Positions 24,124 to 34,000 of a stretch of DNA of 36,886 nucleotides are shown piece after piece. Under the pieces are notes generated by a model. That model had not been told where the DNA came from. It made no database searches and was given only the letters and a program-made list of their open reading frames with translations. This DNA is from Candidatus Poseidoniaceae archaeon (lineage in GTDB: Archaea; Thermoplasmatota; Poseidoniia; Poseidoniales; Poseidoniaceae), in NCBI GenBank assembly GCA_949373075.1, contig CASIBX010000022.1, positions 1 through 36,886 on the forward strand, read 5' to 3'. Both the position numbers and the translations under genes were made by a program. How positions within the stretch are numbered: position 1 is the stretch's first letter; the number at the start of each line of letters is the position of its first letter.

Positions 24124-25848
24124 TCAAAAGTCGGTTGCTACCCAAATTGGACGTTTTATTGCGTTTTCATCCATTGTGATTACAGGTTCAGGTACTTCGC
24201 TAATCACTTCGGCTCTGACGAATTTTATGTAGCGTTGTTCTTCATTTTCTTCGAAAGGATGAAGCCCTACATTTTGTTGATATGCGATGCCAATCCAATC
24301 GGCGTCAGGACCATGAACCGTCTCGAAGAAATCGTGAAGAGCATGCACATCGCCGTTTATTTCTTCATATTCGTTTACGATGTGAAGAGGAGTCTCATCA
24401 CCTTTGACCCATTCGAACACATCCCCTGAATGAGGCTGATAAATTGCTCCAGCCAGTAGGTACCATTCATCTCCCACAGTGTATCCATCATCACCGTATT
24501 CCAGGCCATACCAAGAAACTGAGACCATATTGTTCTCACTTATTGATACGAATGGGTACATCGTAATTCCACCAGAGTCACCCCAATCGGGAGCTATGCT
24601 CCAACTTTCTTCCCAGGTTTCACCATGATCATATGAAATTGCCATCATCATGTCCCATGCGCCTAAATCTCCATTCGGGCAATCTGCCCAAACTACTGCA
24701 ACTGTACCTACTTCGTTATTGTTGACGACTGGATAACCTTCAGGACAATTGCCGTTTCTTGGACCTAATTCCTTAGGGATTTGCCAGGTCCCATCTGAAG
24801 GACCAGGGCCTGTTCCTCGGCCGTAGTCATTGCTTATTCTAATCTGAACCGTTCCAGAACCTGTATCTGCATCTTCTTGAGCAACGTAGACATATGGTCC
24901 TTCTTTTTCGGAAGAGATTGTAGACCAGCCACCAGGCATAGCAAAGCATTGTGAGAATGAATCTCCTCCATTTTCAGAATGATAATACCAATATCTGCCA
25001 GAATCACCAGTACACTCTGGAGGAGATGCTCCTGAATTACCGAGATAATGGATGATTCCATCACCTTGAGCGGCAACCCATGGACGGTCATCTGCAGCCA
25101 TAGTGTTCATTCTTTGGCAAACTGAGCCCATCTCATAGGAGTCTCCACCTTCGGTAAATCTGTGCCACCAATTATCCTCAAGAGTTGTATCGAGATAGTA
25201 GACTACATCTTCGTTATCTACTGCAATATCTCCTTCATCTCCTAAACATTCTGAAGCGCCTCCTGTGAGTGAACCGATTGCCGAATTTGCAAGGTTACCA
25301 GGAGTTGGCTCGAATTGGTCAGCGTGGTCCCAAGTTGTGCCGTTATCGGTAGTTACCCAAAACCATGATGCCCAATAATCCCAACTAGTCATCGCTCCGT
25401 CTTCACAAGCATACCACGTATCAGTAGGCCCACCAAGAATTGGTCCAAAAGGTGTTCCTTCTCCGCCCCAACGCAAATCTTTGTGAGCAGTAATTTGCAT
25501 ATTACCCATCGAATCAATCGATAATGACGGTTCATAACCGACACCATAGCCCGCATATTCTGCATCTTGGCCGTTATCCATGTCGATACATTCTTCATGG
25601 CGAGGCATGTAAATCGGTTCACCAAAAGTGATTTCTACTGTGTCTCCGGGATTGAGTGGTTCAGAGATTACAAACGAGGGTTCTGTAGCAAGTTCACCTA
25701 GAGTCGAAGCAAAAATCAAGAAAGCAACAGATACTGCAAAGGTAACTCCTAACATTCCATTAAGAATCTTAGAATCATCTTCCTCGAATAATTCAGCATC
25801 CTCAAAATCGAGGTCAGCCGGTGGATTAATCGATATCTTGCCAGCCAT
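24124..25848 (-). CDS. Membrane-anchored BNR/sialidase-like beta-propeller ectodomain
   Basis: A 574-residue protein from ATG 25848; a GTG at 25857 is possible. The acidic 25-residue start is followed by one uncleaved-looking helix (about 28-50, ILNGMLGVTFAVSVAFLIFA), so the rest faces outward. The ectodomain has several Asp-box-like (BNR) repeats, S/T-x-D/N-x-G-x-T-W: TTDNGTTW, HSENGGDSF and SYDHGETW. It also has Trp and Cys-rich loops, consistent with a six-bladed sialidase-type propeller. The catalytic Arg triad and Tyr/Glu pair of true sialidases could not be assigned, so glycan binding is as likely as hydrolysis. It follows the family 4 glycosyltransferase gene on the same strand with a 39-base gap, which suggests linked glycan functions. 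Confidence 0.8.
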   Translation of the reverse strand: MAGKISINPPADLDFEDAELFEEDDSKILNGMLGVTFAVSVAFLIFASTLGELATEPSFVISEPLNPGDTVEITFGEPIYMPRHEECIDMDNGQDAEYAGYGVGYEPSLSIDSMGNMQITAHKDLRWGGEGTPFGPILGGPTDTWYACEDGAMTSWDYWASWFWVTTDNGTTWDHADQFEPTPGNLANSAIGSLTGGASECLGDEGDIAVDNEDVVYYLDTTLEDNWWHRFTEGGDSYEMGSVCQRMNTMAADDRPWVAAQGDGIIHYLGNSGASPPECTGDSGRYWYYHSENGGDSFSQCFAMPGGWSTISSEKEGPYVYVAQEDADTGSGTVQIRISNDYGRGTGPGPSDGTWQIPKELGPRNGNCPEGYPVVNNNEVGTVAVVWADCPNGDLGAWDMMMAISYDHGETWEESWSIAPDWGDSGGITMYPFVSISENNMVSVSWYGLEYGDDGYTVGDEWYLLAGAIYQPHSGDVFEWVKGDETPLHIVNEYEEINGDVHALHDFFETVHGPDADWIGIAYQQNVGLHPFEENEEQRYIKFVRAEVISEVPEPVITMDENAIKRPIWVATDF

Positions 25849-25887
25849 GTCTTTCACACCAGTGGTATTGTTTTCAATCTTCGTGGG

Positions 25888-27156
25888 TTATGCCCTTTTA
25901 GAGATAGCCCGTTTAAACACCGCTTCGTAATCAGAAGCATTGTGTTCATAGGTATACTTTGACAACACTCTTTCACGACCCAACCTTGCTTTTTCGGCTG
26001 TTTCGTCGCTTGACAACATTTCATTCACGCAACGTGCCAAATCCTCAGGATTTCCACGTTTGAAAAGACCGCCGACTGTGAGATCAACCATTTCTGTTAG
26101 TGGCTCTTGGTCGACTGTGGCAACTGGTGTGCCACTGGCTAAAGATTCGAGTGGAATTAGTCCTTGACCTTCGTAGTATGAAGGGTAAACAACTAGGTCT
26201 GCTGACCTGAAATGTTGTGATAATTCACTGAAAGAAAGACTGCTTTGAATATGAATCGATTTCTCAATTCCTAATTTCTTAGCATTCTTTTCCAAACTGG
26301 ACTTCATGTGCCCTCTGCCGACAATTACCAATTTAGCATTTGGATTCTCACTGAGAATTTTAGGCATTGCTCTAAGTAAAGTCATGTAACCTTTACGGGC
26401 CACTAAACGTCCCACTGCTAGTAACATTGGCGTTTCAGTTTTAGGTGAATGAGATAATGCAGCCTCATCACCACAACCATATTGTTCACGGATTCTTTCA
26501 TGCTCTAATTGTTCATTTTCATCATCGGTATTTGCCGGCCTGAACACCTTGTGGTCACAACCCCAAAGAATTACTTCGCAATCAAAACTCTCATCTGGAC
26601 GATACCATCTCTTGAACTCCTTTAGAGTAGATTGTGAATTAGATACACAAATAGTCGATTCTAAAATTCCCGCTCTTTCATACTTTGAATACCAACCTGC
26701 AGTTGTTAGAATTGCTAGGTCATTTGGATTTCTCCATGTTGCTGATTCTCGTGCGGCTGCGGCGCGTTTTACTCCTTCCTTCTCACCTAGCCAAGAACCA
26801 TGCAAACATGATACTACGGGGGCAATATTCTGCTGTAGCCATCTGAATTCTTTTCTTTTCCAAGAAACTAGAGGTAGATGGGCATTGATGATATCGATTG
26901 GCTTTTCTGAGTTTAATTTCTTTAGAGCCTTGATTGCACTTTTCCCATACGAGCGGGTAAATGCCATTGGAAGACGAGCCCATCTAACTGGAATCACATT
27001 TACACCCTCTTGTGATGGTACTACATCGGAATGAGAACGTGTGATAATGCTAACCTCATGACCTAATTGAACAAAGTGTCCGGCTAAGTGAAAAACCACT
27101 GAGCCGATACCTCCCCACCTAGGAGGATATTCGCCTGACACTATGGCTATGTGCAT
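25888..27156 (-). CDS. Family 4 glycosyltransferase
   Basis: A 422-residue GT-B enzyme that moves a sugar from a nucleotide sugar to a growing glycan at the inner face of the membrane. The N-terminal motif IVSGEYPPRWGGIGSV (about 4-19) and LGHEVSIITR are typical. The C-terminal donor half has LLAVGRLVARKGYMTLLRAM, KLVIVGRGHM and VVYPSYYEGQGLIPLESLASGTPVA in short form, where the E-x7-E motif (E...LIPLE) contacts the donor. It is divergent from a family 2 glycosyltransferase across 57 bases, giving a glycosyltransferase pair likely used for surface glycan or protein glycosylation. Donor and acceptor are not predictable. Confidence 0.94.
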   Translation of the reverse strand: MHIAIVSGEYPPRWGGIGSVVFHLAGHFVQLGHEVSIITRSHSDVVPSQEGVNVIPVRWARLPMAFTRSYGKSAIKALKKLNSEKPIDIINAHLPLVSWKRKEFRWLQQNIAPVVSCLHGSWLGEKEGVKRAAAARESATWRNPNDLAILTTAGWYSKYERAGILESTICVSNSQSTLKEFKRWYRPDESFDCEVILWGCDHKVFRPANTDDENEQLEHERIREQYGCGDEAALSHSPKTETPMLLAVGRLVARKGYMTLLRAMPKILSENPNAKLVIVGRGHMKSSLEKNAKKLGIEKSIHIQSSLSFSELSQHFRSADLVVYPSYYEGQGLIPLESLASGTPVATVDQEPLTEMVDLTVGGLFKRGNPEDLARCVNEMLSSDETAEKARLGRERVLSKYTYEHNASDYEAVFKRAISKRA

Positions 27157-27179
27157 GTGAACATTTAGTCCACCTCGGG

Positions 27180-27194
27180 CTATCTAAATAATCC
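27180..27194. promoter_or_regulatory. Shared TATA-like box between divergent glycosyltransferase genes
   Basis: The stretch tatctaaataatcc reads as a TATA-like element on both strands. It is about 30 bases before ATG 27156 (minus) and about 27 bases before ATG 27214 (plus). That spacing predicts very short leaders in both directions. Confidence 0.5.
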
Positions 27195-27213
27195 AATGGA
27201 TAGGTGCCTTCAA

Positions 27214-28011
27214 ATGAAATCCTTGAATCGTCAAGACATGGCGGGCAAGTTGCCAGTATCTGTCACAGTGATTCTTCCTACCAGAAATGAGGAAGAAGCA
27301 TTAGCCCCAACAGTCGATTCTATACCGAGAGATTGGTGTGATGAATTGGAGATAATGATAGTAGATGGAAGCTCTACTGACAGAACTCGAGAGATCGCAT
27401 TAGAGAAGGGAATCCGTGTTCATTTAGAGCCTCGAAAGGGGTATGGAAGAGCATATCGCAGTGGTTTCGTTGCTGCCAAGGGAGACATCATAGTAACCAT
27501 GGATGCCGATTGTACATATCCCGCAGAAGTAGTTCCTGAATTGGTAAAGAAATTACTTGATGAAGATTTAGATTTCATTACATGTGACAGACTTACTCTT
27601 GCAGAAGAAGGTTCAATGTCCGGTCTTCATGGATTTGGTAATTGGATGCTCTCAATCAACGCTCGCTTAGCATTTGGATATGGGATTAAAGACTCACAAT
27701 CCGGAATGTGGATTTTCCGTAAATCAATCTTTGAGAATGAAAAGATGCGCCCTACCAATGATGGGATGCCATTATCAGAAGAGATGAAGATTCTTGCACG
27801 CAAAGTTTTGGGCAAGAAAAAAGCAATAGAAGTCTCTGTTCCTTATCGACCTCGAGTTGGAGATGCTGAAATTCACACATGGGGTGATGGCTGGAAGAAT
27901 CTACGATTCATCTGGGCTAAGCGATTCGGACTTCACCGTACCCGTACTGAATGGGGTCCTTTAGATGACAATCCAGATTCTCTAAATGGCGATATTCCTG
28001 AACAGAAATAA
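27214..28011 (+). CDS. Family 2 glycosyltransferase (dolichol-phosphate mannosyltransferase-like)
   Basis: A 265-residue GT-A enzyme. ATG 27214 has an aggtg site seven bases upstream; ATG 27196 lacks one. Motifs are VTVILPTRNEEEAL, MIVDGSSTDRTREIA, GYGRAYRSGFVAAKGD and the metal-binding MDADCTYP. A later SGMWIFRKSIF block resembles archaeal dolichol-phosphate hexose synthases. The first 25 residues are basic and there is no C-terminal membrane helix. It probably loads a sugar onto a lipid carrier, supplying the pathway of the divergent family 4 enzyme. Its TAA stop is directly followed by the stop of the convergent membrane protein gene. The exact sugar is unknown. Confidence 0.92.
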   Translation: MKSLNRQDMAGKLPVSVTVILPTRNEEEALAPTVDSIPRDWCDELEIMIVDGSSTDRTREIALEKGIRVHLEPRKGYGRAYRSGFVAAKGDIIVTMDADCTYPAEVVPELVKKLLDEDLDFITCDRLTLAEEGSMSGLHGFGNWMLSINARLAFGYGIKDSQSGMWIFRKSIFENEKMRPTNDGMPLSEEMKILARKVLGKKKAIEVSVPYRPRVGDAEIHTWGDGWKNLRFIWAKRFGLHRTRTEWGPLDDNPDSLNGDIPEQK

Positions 28012-28848
28012 TCACAATAATTGTGGTTTTTGAATACTTACTCTATTTACTAGTCCAACTGCCATCGGGGATGCTACAAATAACAACAACCAAGCCCAAA
28101 ATAATTCAAACACAAATGCACCATAATGTATTCCGGCTTGACCATCCATCTCTATGAATGAACGATGTTCTTCACCAGGAGAGTCAGCAATAACTTCCTC
28201 CAAGTCGTTTTGATTGACCAATCCAAGGTCGTATTCTTTTATTTCGAAATTATAATCAAAATCTCCATCGAAAATATCGATAGAAGAAGACCCTTCCATC
28301 GAACGATGAACTGTTGATTCACCATCATCATCAATACTACCTGTTCCAAATTCCATTCCGCCAATATATCCAAGAGGTGCTAAAACGATTAATGAAACTA
28401 GTATCCAAAATACAAGGCCATTCAGAATTAAACCTATTATTGCCCGGTTTTTAATTTCAAAAAATGTTAATCCGAACAATAGTATTCCTAGCGACAATGC
28501 GATTTTTGAATACATAGGAACATTTTGTTGGACTTCTGAAAGGGGAATTAAATCCATTTGGTTGTCATCATCTTCGGCTGTATCAGCAGGAATTGATGTG
28601 TCATTACGAGTGTTTTGCCAATTCATGAAAGTGATGAATCCATCGATATGGATGCTACCATCTGCAGATTCCTGGTCAACTTCCAATTCGACTTCCATGC
28701 CTGAACCTTTAGGTAATCCTTCTGAATATTCCACATCCACTACCCCAGTATACCAAGTCTGCGTATTTACAGCTTGGATTAAAGAGAATAGGATGATTAC
28801 TTGCGCTACATGAAGAAGCAACTTGCCGTATGACTTGCCCCCCCTCAT
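28012..28848 (-). CDS. Four-helix membrane protein with extracytoplasmic loops
   Basis: A 278-residue protein from ATG 28848, which gives the start MRGGKSYGKLLLHVAQ; a TTG at 28866 would fall in the palindrome arm. It has a first helix at about 8-27, two or three helices at about 113-175 (IALSLGILLFGLTFF, LILNGLVFWILVSLIVLAPLGYIG) and a last one at about 243-265 (LFWAWLLLFVASPMAVGL). Between them lie two acidic outer domains (about 30-110 and 176-240), each with Gly-Ser-Asp-rich turns. This layout resembles a two-module membrane protein, but I recognise no family. It follows the 687-residue exoprotein on the same strand with a 39-base gap. Confidence 0.72.
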   Translation of the reverse strand: MRGGKSYGKLLLHVAQVIILFSLIQAVNTQTWYTGVVDVEYSEGLPKGSGMEVELEVDQESADGSIHIDGFITFMNWQNTRNDTSIPADTAEDDDNQMDLIPLSEVQQNVPMYSKIALSLGILLFGLTFFEIKNRAIIGLILNGLVFWILVSLIVLAPLGYIGGMEFGTGSIDDDGESTVHRSMEGSSSIDIFDGDFDYNFEIKEYDLGLVNQNDLEEVIADSPGEEHRSFIEMDGQAGIHYGAFVFELFWAWLLLFVASPMAVGLVNRVSIQKPQLL

Positions 28849-28866
28849 AATGACCAAGGGGGGCAA
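28835..28866 (-). promoter_or_regulatory. GC-run hairpin with the start codon in its loop
   Basis: Nine-base arms (ttgcccccc at 28835-28843 and ggggggcaa at 28858-28866) pair perfectly. The ATG of the four-helix membrane protein (28848) lies in the 14-base loop. No Shine-Dalgarno is seen, so presentation of the start in the loop could matter (inference). Confidence 0.5.
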
Positions 28867-28887
28867 TCATTGGTTTCAAATCTTGCT

Positions 28888-30951
28888 TCACTCATCACGA
28901 TTGCGGCGGCTTGCAAAGATACCTGCGACTGCAATCATTGATATTGTAAGGACAGGAGACATGAATGGCAGTAAACCACTATCTGTATCTTCTTCTGTCG
29001 CATCTCCAGAGCCTTCGGTAGGCCCGCCTGCTTCTGGACTATTATCTTCAAGAGACTCTTCTACTGCATCATCGATTAAATCATCGTTGTGAGAGGAAAG
29101 ATCGACTAAGTCACTCAGAGTTGAATCATCTTCAATTTCTGCTTCCTGGGCTATTGCTTGCTGTCCTGAGAAGTATGTGATTGAAACTGGAGAAGTTGCA
29201 GTACCATAGGAGTCTGATTCAGGCCCTACAAGAGTATACCACATGTTGCTATCTTCAGAGGATACAACCATTTGGAAGCCAACAACCATGTTGTTTGTGC
29301 CATCCCAAAGAACGAACATATCCGCTTCATCGTATGGGATATCTGCTTCATAACCTTCAAGCCGATACTCAAGATTGCTTCCGAAATTCTCCATTACATT
29401 TTCAATAGTCGATTCTGAAAAGCCATCTACAATATCCATTACCAAATCACTTGGCTCTGGTTCCTGAGAAACTTCTACACAAGTAGTTACTGAATCGACG
29501 ATAACATTGTTTGTAACATCCTTTAATTGAGCATTGACACAATGTTCTCCCCACTTAGAAGTAGACATACTGCTGTATTCCCAAAGGTAACTGCTACCAG
29601 AATGAGTTAGTGATTCTGCATCTTGTGTAATTAAGTCAGCATCTTCCATTACTAAGATGACTTCGTAGTTGTTGTTGTAATCAAGGTCCCACGCTTCGAC
29701 ATAAACATCGATTTCATCTTGGCCATAAGCATTCACATCCAAAGACAACATGTCGCTAGATGCGTAAGCATCCCCTTCGCCGCCCATACTTTCTGCGATT
29801 TCTTCAGTACTATCCATGATCATATCTTCGAGAGTAGCTGCGTCTTCAGAACCCATGAATGTGTGTACGAATAAATTTGCTACATGGCAGGTCATACCAA
29901 ATGGCAGAGGCGTGGTGTGAGCCTGCATAACTTCGATTTGTTCACCATCAGTAGTAACCATTTGAGTTCCTTCAAATAGTTTCATTCCCATTTCACACTC
30001 AAAATCTTCATCAAATCCGCCATCATCTGTAGTATTGTCACTTGCAGATACGTCCCACTTACCTTCTGGCATTCCCATCTCTTCAGCAGGTAAACCTGTG
30101 AGTTCAAAATTAAAACCAGTAGATGTAGAGAATGTTCCTGTGTGTGACTCGACTTCGTCGACTATCTCTATCTCTCCGTCATGATCATGATGTTCCGAGT
30201 AATCGTTTATCTCCCAGTAGAGTTCTTCTCCACCTTCTAAGTCAGACAACTCTTGGTGCAATACACTTGCTTGAGAGTATACAACTGAACTTTCGGCATT
30301 AGTAACTCCATAAGCGACTCCCATCTCCATATGAATATTAAGAGGCATTACTTTGTCACCGTCTTCTGCTTCGAGGTGACCTTGAATATCAAAGAATACA
30401 GTCGTGTCTGAATCCATAGACATTTCAACATCATGACCATAAATTAGGCCAGCACTGTCACGATACTCGACATAGTAAGCATCGACATTGAATATACCTT
30501 CAGAGCCACCAGAGATTGTCAAATCCCATCCTGCACGAGCATCCGACCATTCTGTAATCAAGGCTATATCTGAAAGTGCACCATGGCGGATTGTCATTTC
30601 AGTAACGTGCTTTGTTACTTCTACTGAACCACTGCCATCTGCAGGATTAAACATCATTGTACCATCTTCATATTGGTCAACAATCATCGATGATGTACCT
30701 GTAATTTCTTCAAGAATTAACATCTCCATACCAGCATCATCAGCAGACTGCATGATGTCAGCTAGGATATCATCCAAAGGTAATCCAGTCATTGATTCAA
30801 AATCAGTATTCATATTCGACCAATCATATTCCATTCCGAATGCAAAGTGTTCGGTCGTATCATCTTGTGCTGCTACGCCTTGTGGCAAAACTGATGCACA
30901 CAGTAAAACGGCTAGCAAGACGGCATTTATTCTCGAGAAACTCTTCCTCAT
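28888..30951 (-). CDS. Secreted acidic surface protein with C-terminal sorting-like anchor
   Basis: A 687-residue protein with a clear signal peptide (1-28, INAVLLAVLLCASVLPQGVAA) and a very acidic, methionine-rich beta ectodomain. I see no repeats of the calcium type found in its neighbours. Four to six cysteines lie in the middle and end (DFECEMGM, TCHVANLF, HCVNAQLKDV, TTCVEV). Residues about 475-500 look like an Ig-like module. The end is a Ser/Glu/Gly-rich spacer, then LLPFMSPVLTISMIAVAGIF and RRNRDE. That tripartite layout resembles archaeal PGF-CTERM-type sorting tails processed by archaeosortase, though the exact motif differs. No archaeosortase gene is in the window. Function unknown; a surface receptor or coat role is plausible. 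Confidence 0.8.
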   Translation of the reverse strand: MRKSFSRINAVLLAVLLCASVLPQGVAAQDDTTEHFAFGMEYDWSNMNTDFESMTGLPLDDILADIMQSADDAGMEMLILEEITGTSSMIVDQYEDGTMMFNPADGSGSVEVTKHVTEMTIRHGALSDIALITEWSDARAGWDLTISGGSEGIFNVDAYYVEYRDSAGLIYGHDVEMSMDSDTTVFFDIQGHLEAEDGDKVMPLNIHMEMGVAYGVTNAESSVVYSQASVLHQELSDLEGGEELYWEINDYSEHHDHDGEIEIVDEVESHTGTFSTSTGFNFELTGLPAEEMGMPEGKWDVSASDNTTDDGGFDEDFECEMGMKLFEGTQMVTTDGEQIEVMQAHTTPLPFGMTCHVANLFVHTFMGSEDAATLEDMIMDSTEEIAESMGGEGDAYASSDMLSLDVNAYGQDEIDVYVEAWDLDYNNNYEVILVMEDADLITQDAESLTHSGSSYLWEYSSMSTSKWGEHCVNAQLKDVTNNVIVDSVTTCVEVSQEPEPSDLVMDIVDGFSESTIENVMENFGSNLEYRLEGYEADIPYDEADMFVLWDGTNNMVVGFQMVVSSEDSNMWYTLVGPESDSYGTATSPVSITYFSGQQAIAQEAEIEDDSTLSDLVDLSSHNDDLIDDAVEESLEDNSPEAGGPTEGSGDATEEDTDSGLLPFMSPVLTISMIAVAGIFASRRNRDE

Positions 30952-31004
30952 GATTAACTGTTTGAACTACTTGCTAATCAATGTACTGCCTACTAAAATG
31001 TTGG

Positions 31005-34000
31005 CTAATTTAGGTCTTCGTCAGGTTTTTCTTCGGGGTCTTCTTCCGATATTTCGACCTGGTTTTCTTCAACTTCATCGGCTAGAACTTCTTTAGTCCC
31101 TGCGCCAAATACTCCCCATGAGTCGATTAAATCGATGTCTGCTAATCGCTTTCCTCTCCTGATTATTACAATACCAATAACGATTGACAATAACAAAAAC
31201 CCACCTACTGAAGCTGCTGCAATAATCATAGCTGTATTATCGCTTTCTTCTTCTTTGAATTCGATTCCTATGCTTGTATAGTCCAAGTTCTCACCATCTA
31301 TTGCAGTGACTTTCAACTGAGCAGTACCAACTTCCCCTGGTGTGATTTTAATTTCTCCAGTCCAGATTCCATCTCCATTATCATCGGTTAAATTAAACTC
31401 CCAAACTTGTAGATTCCTTGTTAATGTTGCAATTACTTGATTGGTAGTTCCATCGGGATCATCTAGTTCTATCGAGACATCAATTGTCACAAGTTCGTCA
31501 ATAAGGACGGTGCTTGGTGATGCTGTTAAGTTTGAAAGGTCAGGGCTACTAGATGCCACTGTAATGTTTAGATGGACTTCATTAGTACCACCCCTTCTAT
31601 CCTCAACGAATAGAGAGATGTGATGAACACCTGGTACAAGAGATGTGGAATGAACTGCATCGTTTGAAATAACCGTTGGATAAAGATCTCCTGGAACATA
31701 CAACCTCCATTCACGACGAGTAATATCTCCATCAGCATCATTTGTACCATTCGAGTCTAGCAAAACTGATTCTCCCGGTTCAAAGAACTGATTGTTCATT
31801 GGCTCATAAATAACAGCTGTAGGGTCGGATTCAATCACAAGCAAATTAACTAATTCATTGCGAGAAAGCCCAGTTCCATCTACTAATTCGAAGGTAAGAG
31901 TATGTTCTCCAGCATCGAGTTGAATTGAATGAATATCCATTGGGTTGGCATCTATGAGAATTTCTCCCGAAATATCACTTATCAAGCTGAAAGTAAAGTT
32001 GTCACCGTCATAATCTACACTGTCACTGACATCAATTTGAATTATGTCGCTAGAGTGGTAACCGACAGTAAGGTCTGGTTGAAGTAGACCCAAGACTGGA
32101 GCGGATGACGCAACATCTAGGCTAACACTAGTTGTGACTGGAGAATGAATTCCATCATCAATAGTCAGAGTTATTGTATGATTCCCACTGCTCAAGTGCC
32201 CTTCAAAAATCAACCAATCCAAACCGTCTTCTTGCAGAATGCCATCAACATCAGACTCCCAAGAATATATCAGATATTCTGAGCCTGTCGCAGGCTCGTC
32301 TTCGGCACAGTGCCAGGAAATGTTGGGCGGGAAGGTTGAGCAAGCACTATCCCAATCGCCTGAACCTGAAGAGTTGAACTCGAACAGGTGACTGGAATCA
32401 TGATTAATTCCAGAGACTGGTGATTGGATTACTGCCTTAGGTGGACTGTTTTCTATAATCAAAACCGTAGAGTTCTGGCTAGTCGAATTGATGTGCTCCA
32501 TACGTCCATCATTGACGCTTAATGTGATAACATGGGCACCTCTAGAAAGGTGGCCTGTCCAACTACTTTGATTGGAGATCACTCCGTCTAGAGAACTTTC
32601 CCAGAGATATGTAATTTCATCACCTTCGGGGTCGATTGTAGTACTTAGAAGATTTATTTCATCTTCAGAAAGATTACCGCTTCGATTAATCTCAAATGAG
32701 GAGATTGGAACTTCGTTATACAATTCCACAGGTATTGTCCATTCACTTGGTGAGTTAACACCATCAGAAACTGTCAAAGTCAAATCGAAAGTAGTGTACG
32801 ACATATTTGCAAAAGATAAGTATCCTGTTCCGTTAACGCAATCCGCAATTGGTTCATTGTTCCCCGGCCAAGACCAAGAACAGGATAGAGTGTCATTCTC
32901 AGGGTCATAGGTGCCATTTAACCAGAATTCCACCGGCTTTGTAATTGGAGTGATCAGTTCACCCCAAGGCGATAGCGATGGGTCTGTGTAAACGACAATT
33001 ACCGGTTCTTGATTAGCCAATTCAATGGTACGAGTTTCTTGAATGCAATTTCCTTTGTCATCACATATTTCCAGAGTTATATCATGAACTCCATCTGATA
33101 ATTGACATGCAAATGTGTCATCAGAATTAGCCGTAAATGGTACGCCGTCGCTTGGCCCATTCGGATATTGCCAACTTCCCGTGCAAGATGATTCAATATT
33201 GCCATCTAAACTACTCGTCCAAGTAAAAGTCAATAGGTCATCATCTAAGTCAGATGAGTTGAAAGCATCAAACAAAACTTCACCTTGAGAAGAATATATG
33301 CTTTGGTCAACAGGAGAGTCCCAAATTATGAACGGCGCTTGATTTGACAACGGAAGATGACACCAAACCATCCGATCTTGCGATAGTGGAGTACTGGTTG
33401 AATTAGCGACTCCATCATATGCACAATCAATCGTAACATTGGTGTAAGGACTCTGACCAACGCTGGTGTACTTTTTACCTCTTAGATCGGGGAAAGTTAC
33501 CCTGCCAATGTCATTTGTAGAATCTGAAATTGAACTTTCTAACTGGTCAAAGCCAAGATGAACTGCAGAACTTGGCACACCATTGGAATTGTTATTTACC
33601 ACCCACACATCTACGTTCCAGGCTTCTTCAATCCAACCGTTTCCAGCGATATTGGCACTTGCATAATCGAGATTGCTAGGCTGGTGTAAGTGCAGATGAG
33701 AATCGGTATCTAGGTTCATAATGTGAGAACCTGAATCTGTAAATTTAGTCCAATTCAATTCAACATTCGTAAATGTCAACTCACCTGTGCAATCGGTTGT
33801 TATTACATTGCCTGAACCAGATAATTGGTCATGATTAGACAGGTTAAGACAACCTGTACCTGATAGGTTTGCATTGGATAGTATGCTATCCCTTTCCACA
33901 TTATGGTCTGCATCCCAAACTAAGCCTTGATGTGTACCATATACGTCAAGGCCATCAATTACACCTTCCGCTGCAGAAATATCGATTGAAGGGCCACTGT

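Noticed and set aside
28013-28025. Palindrome cacaataattgtg, similar to a stretch at 35715-35728
   Set aside because: Both are the last codons of minus-strand genes (ending Leu-Leu-stop); no T-run, likely coincidence.
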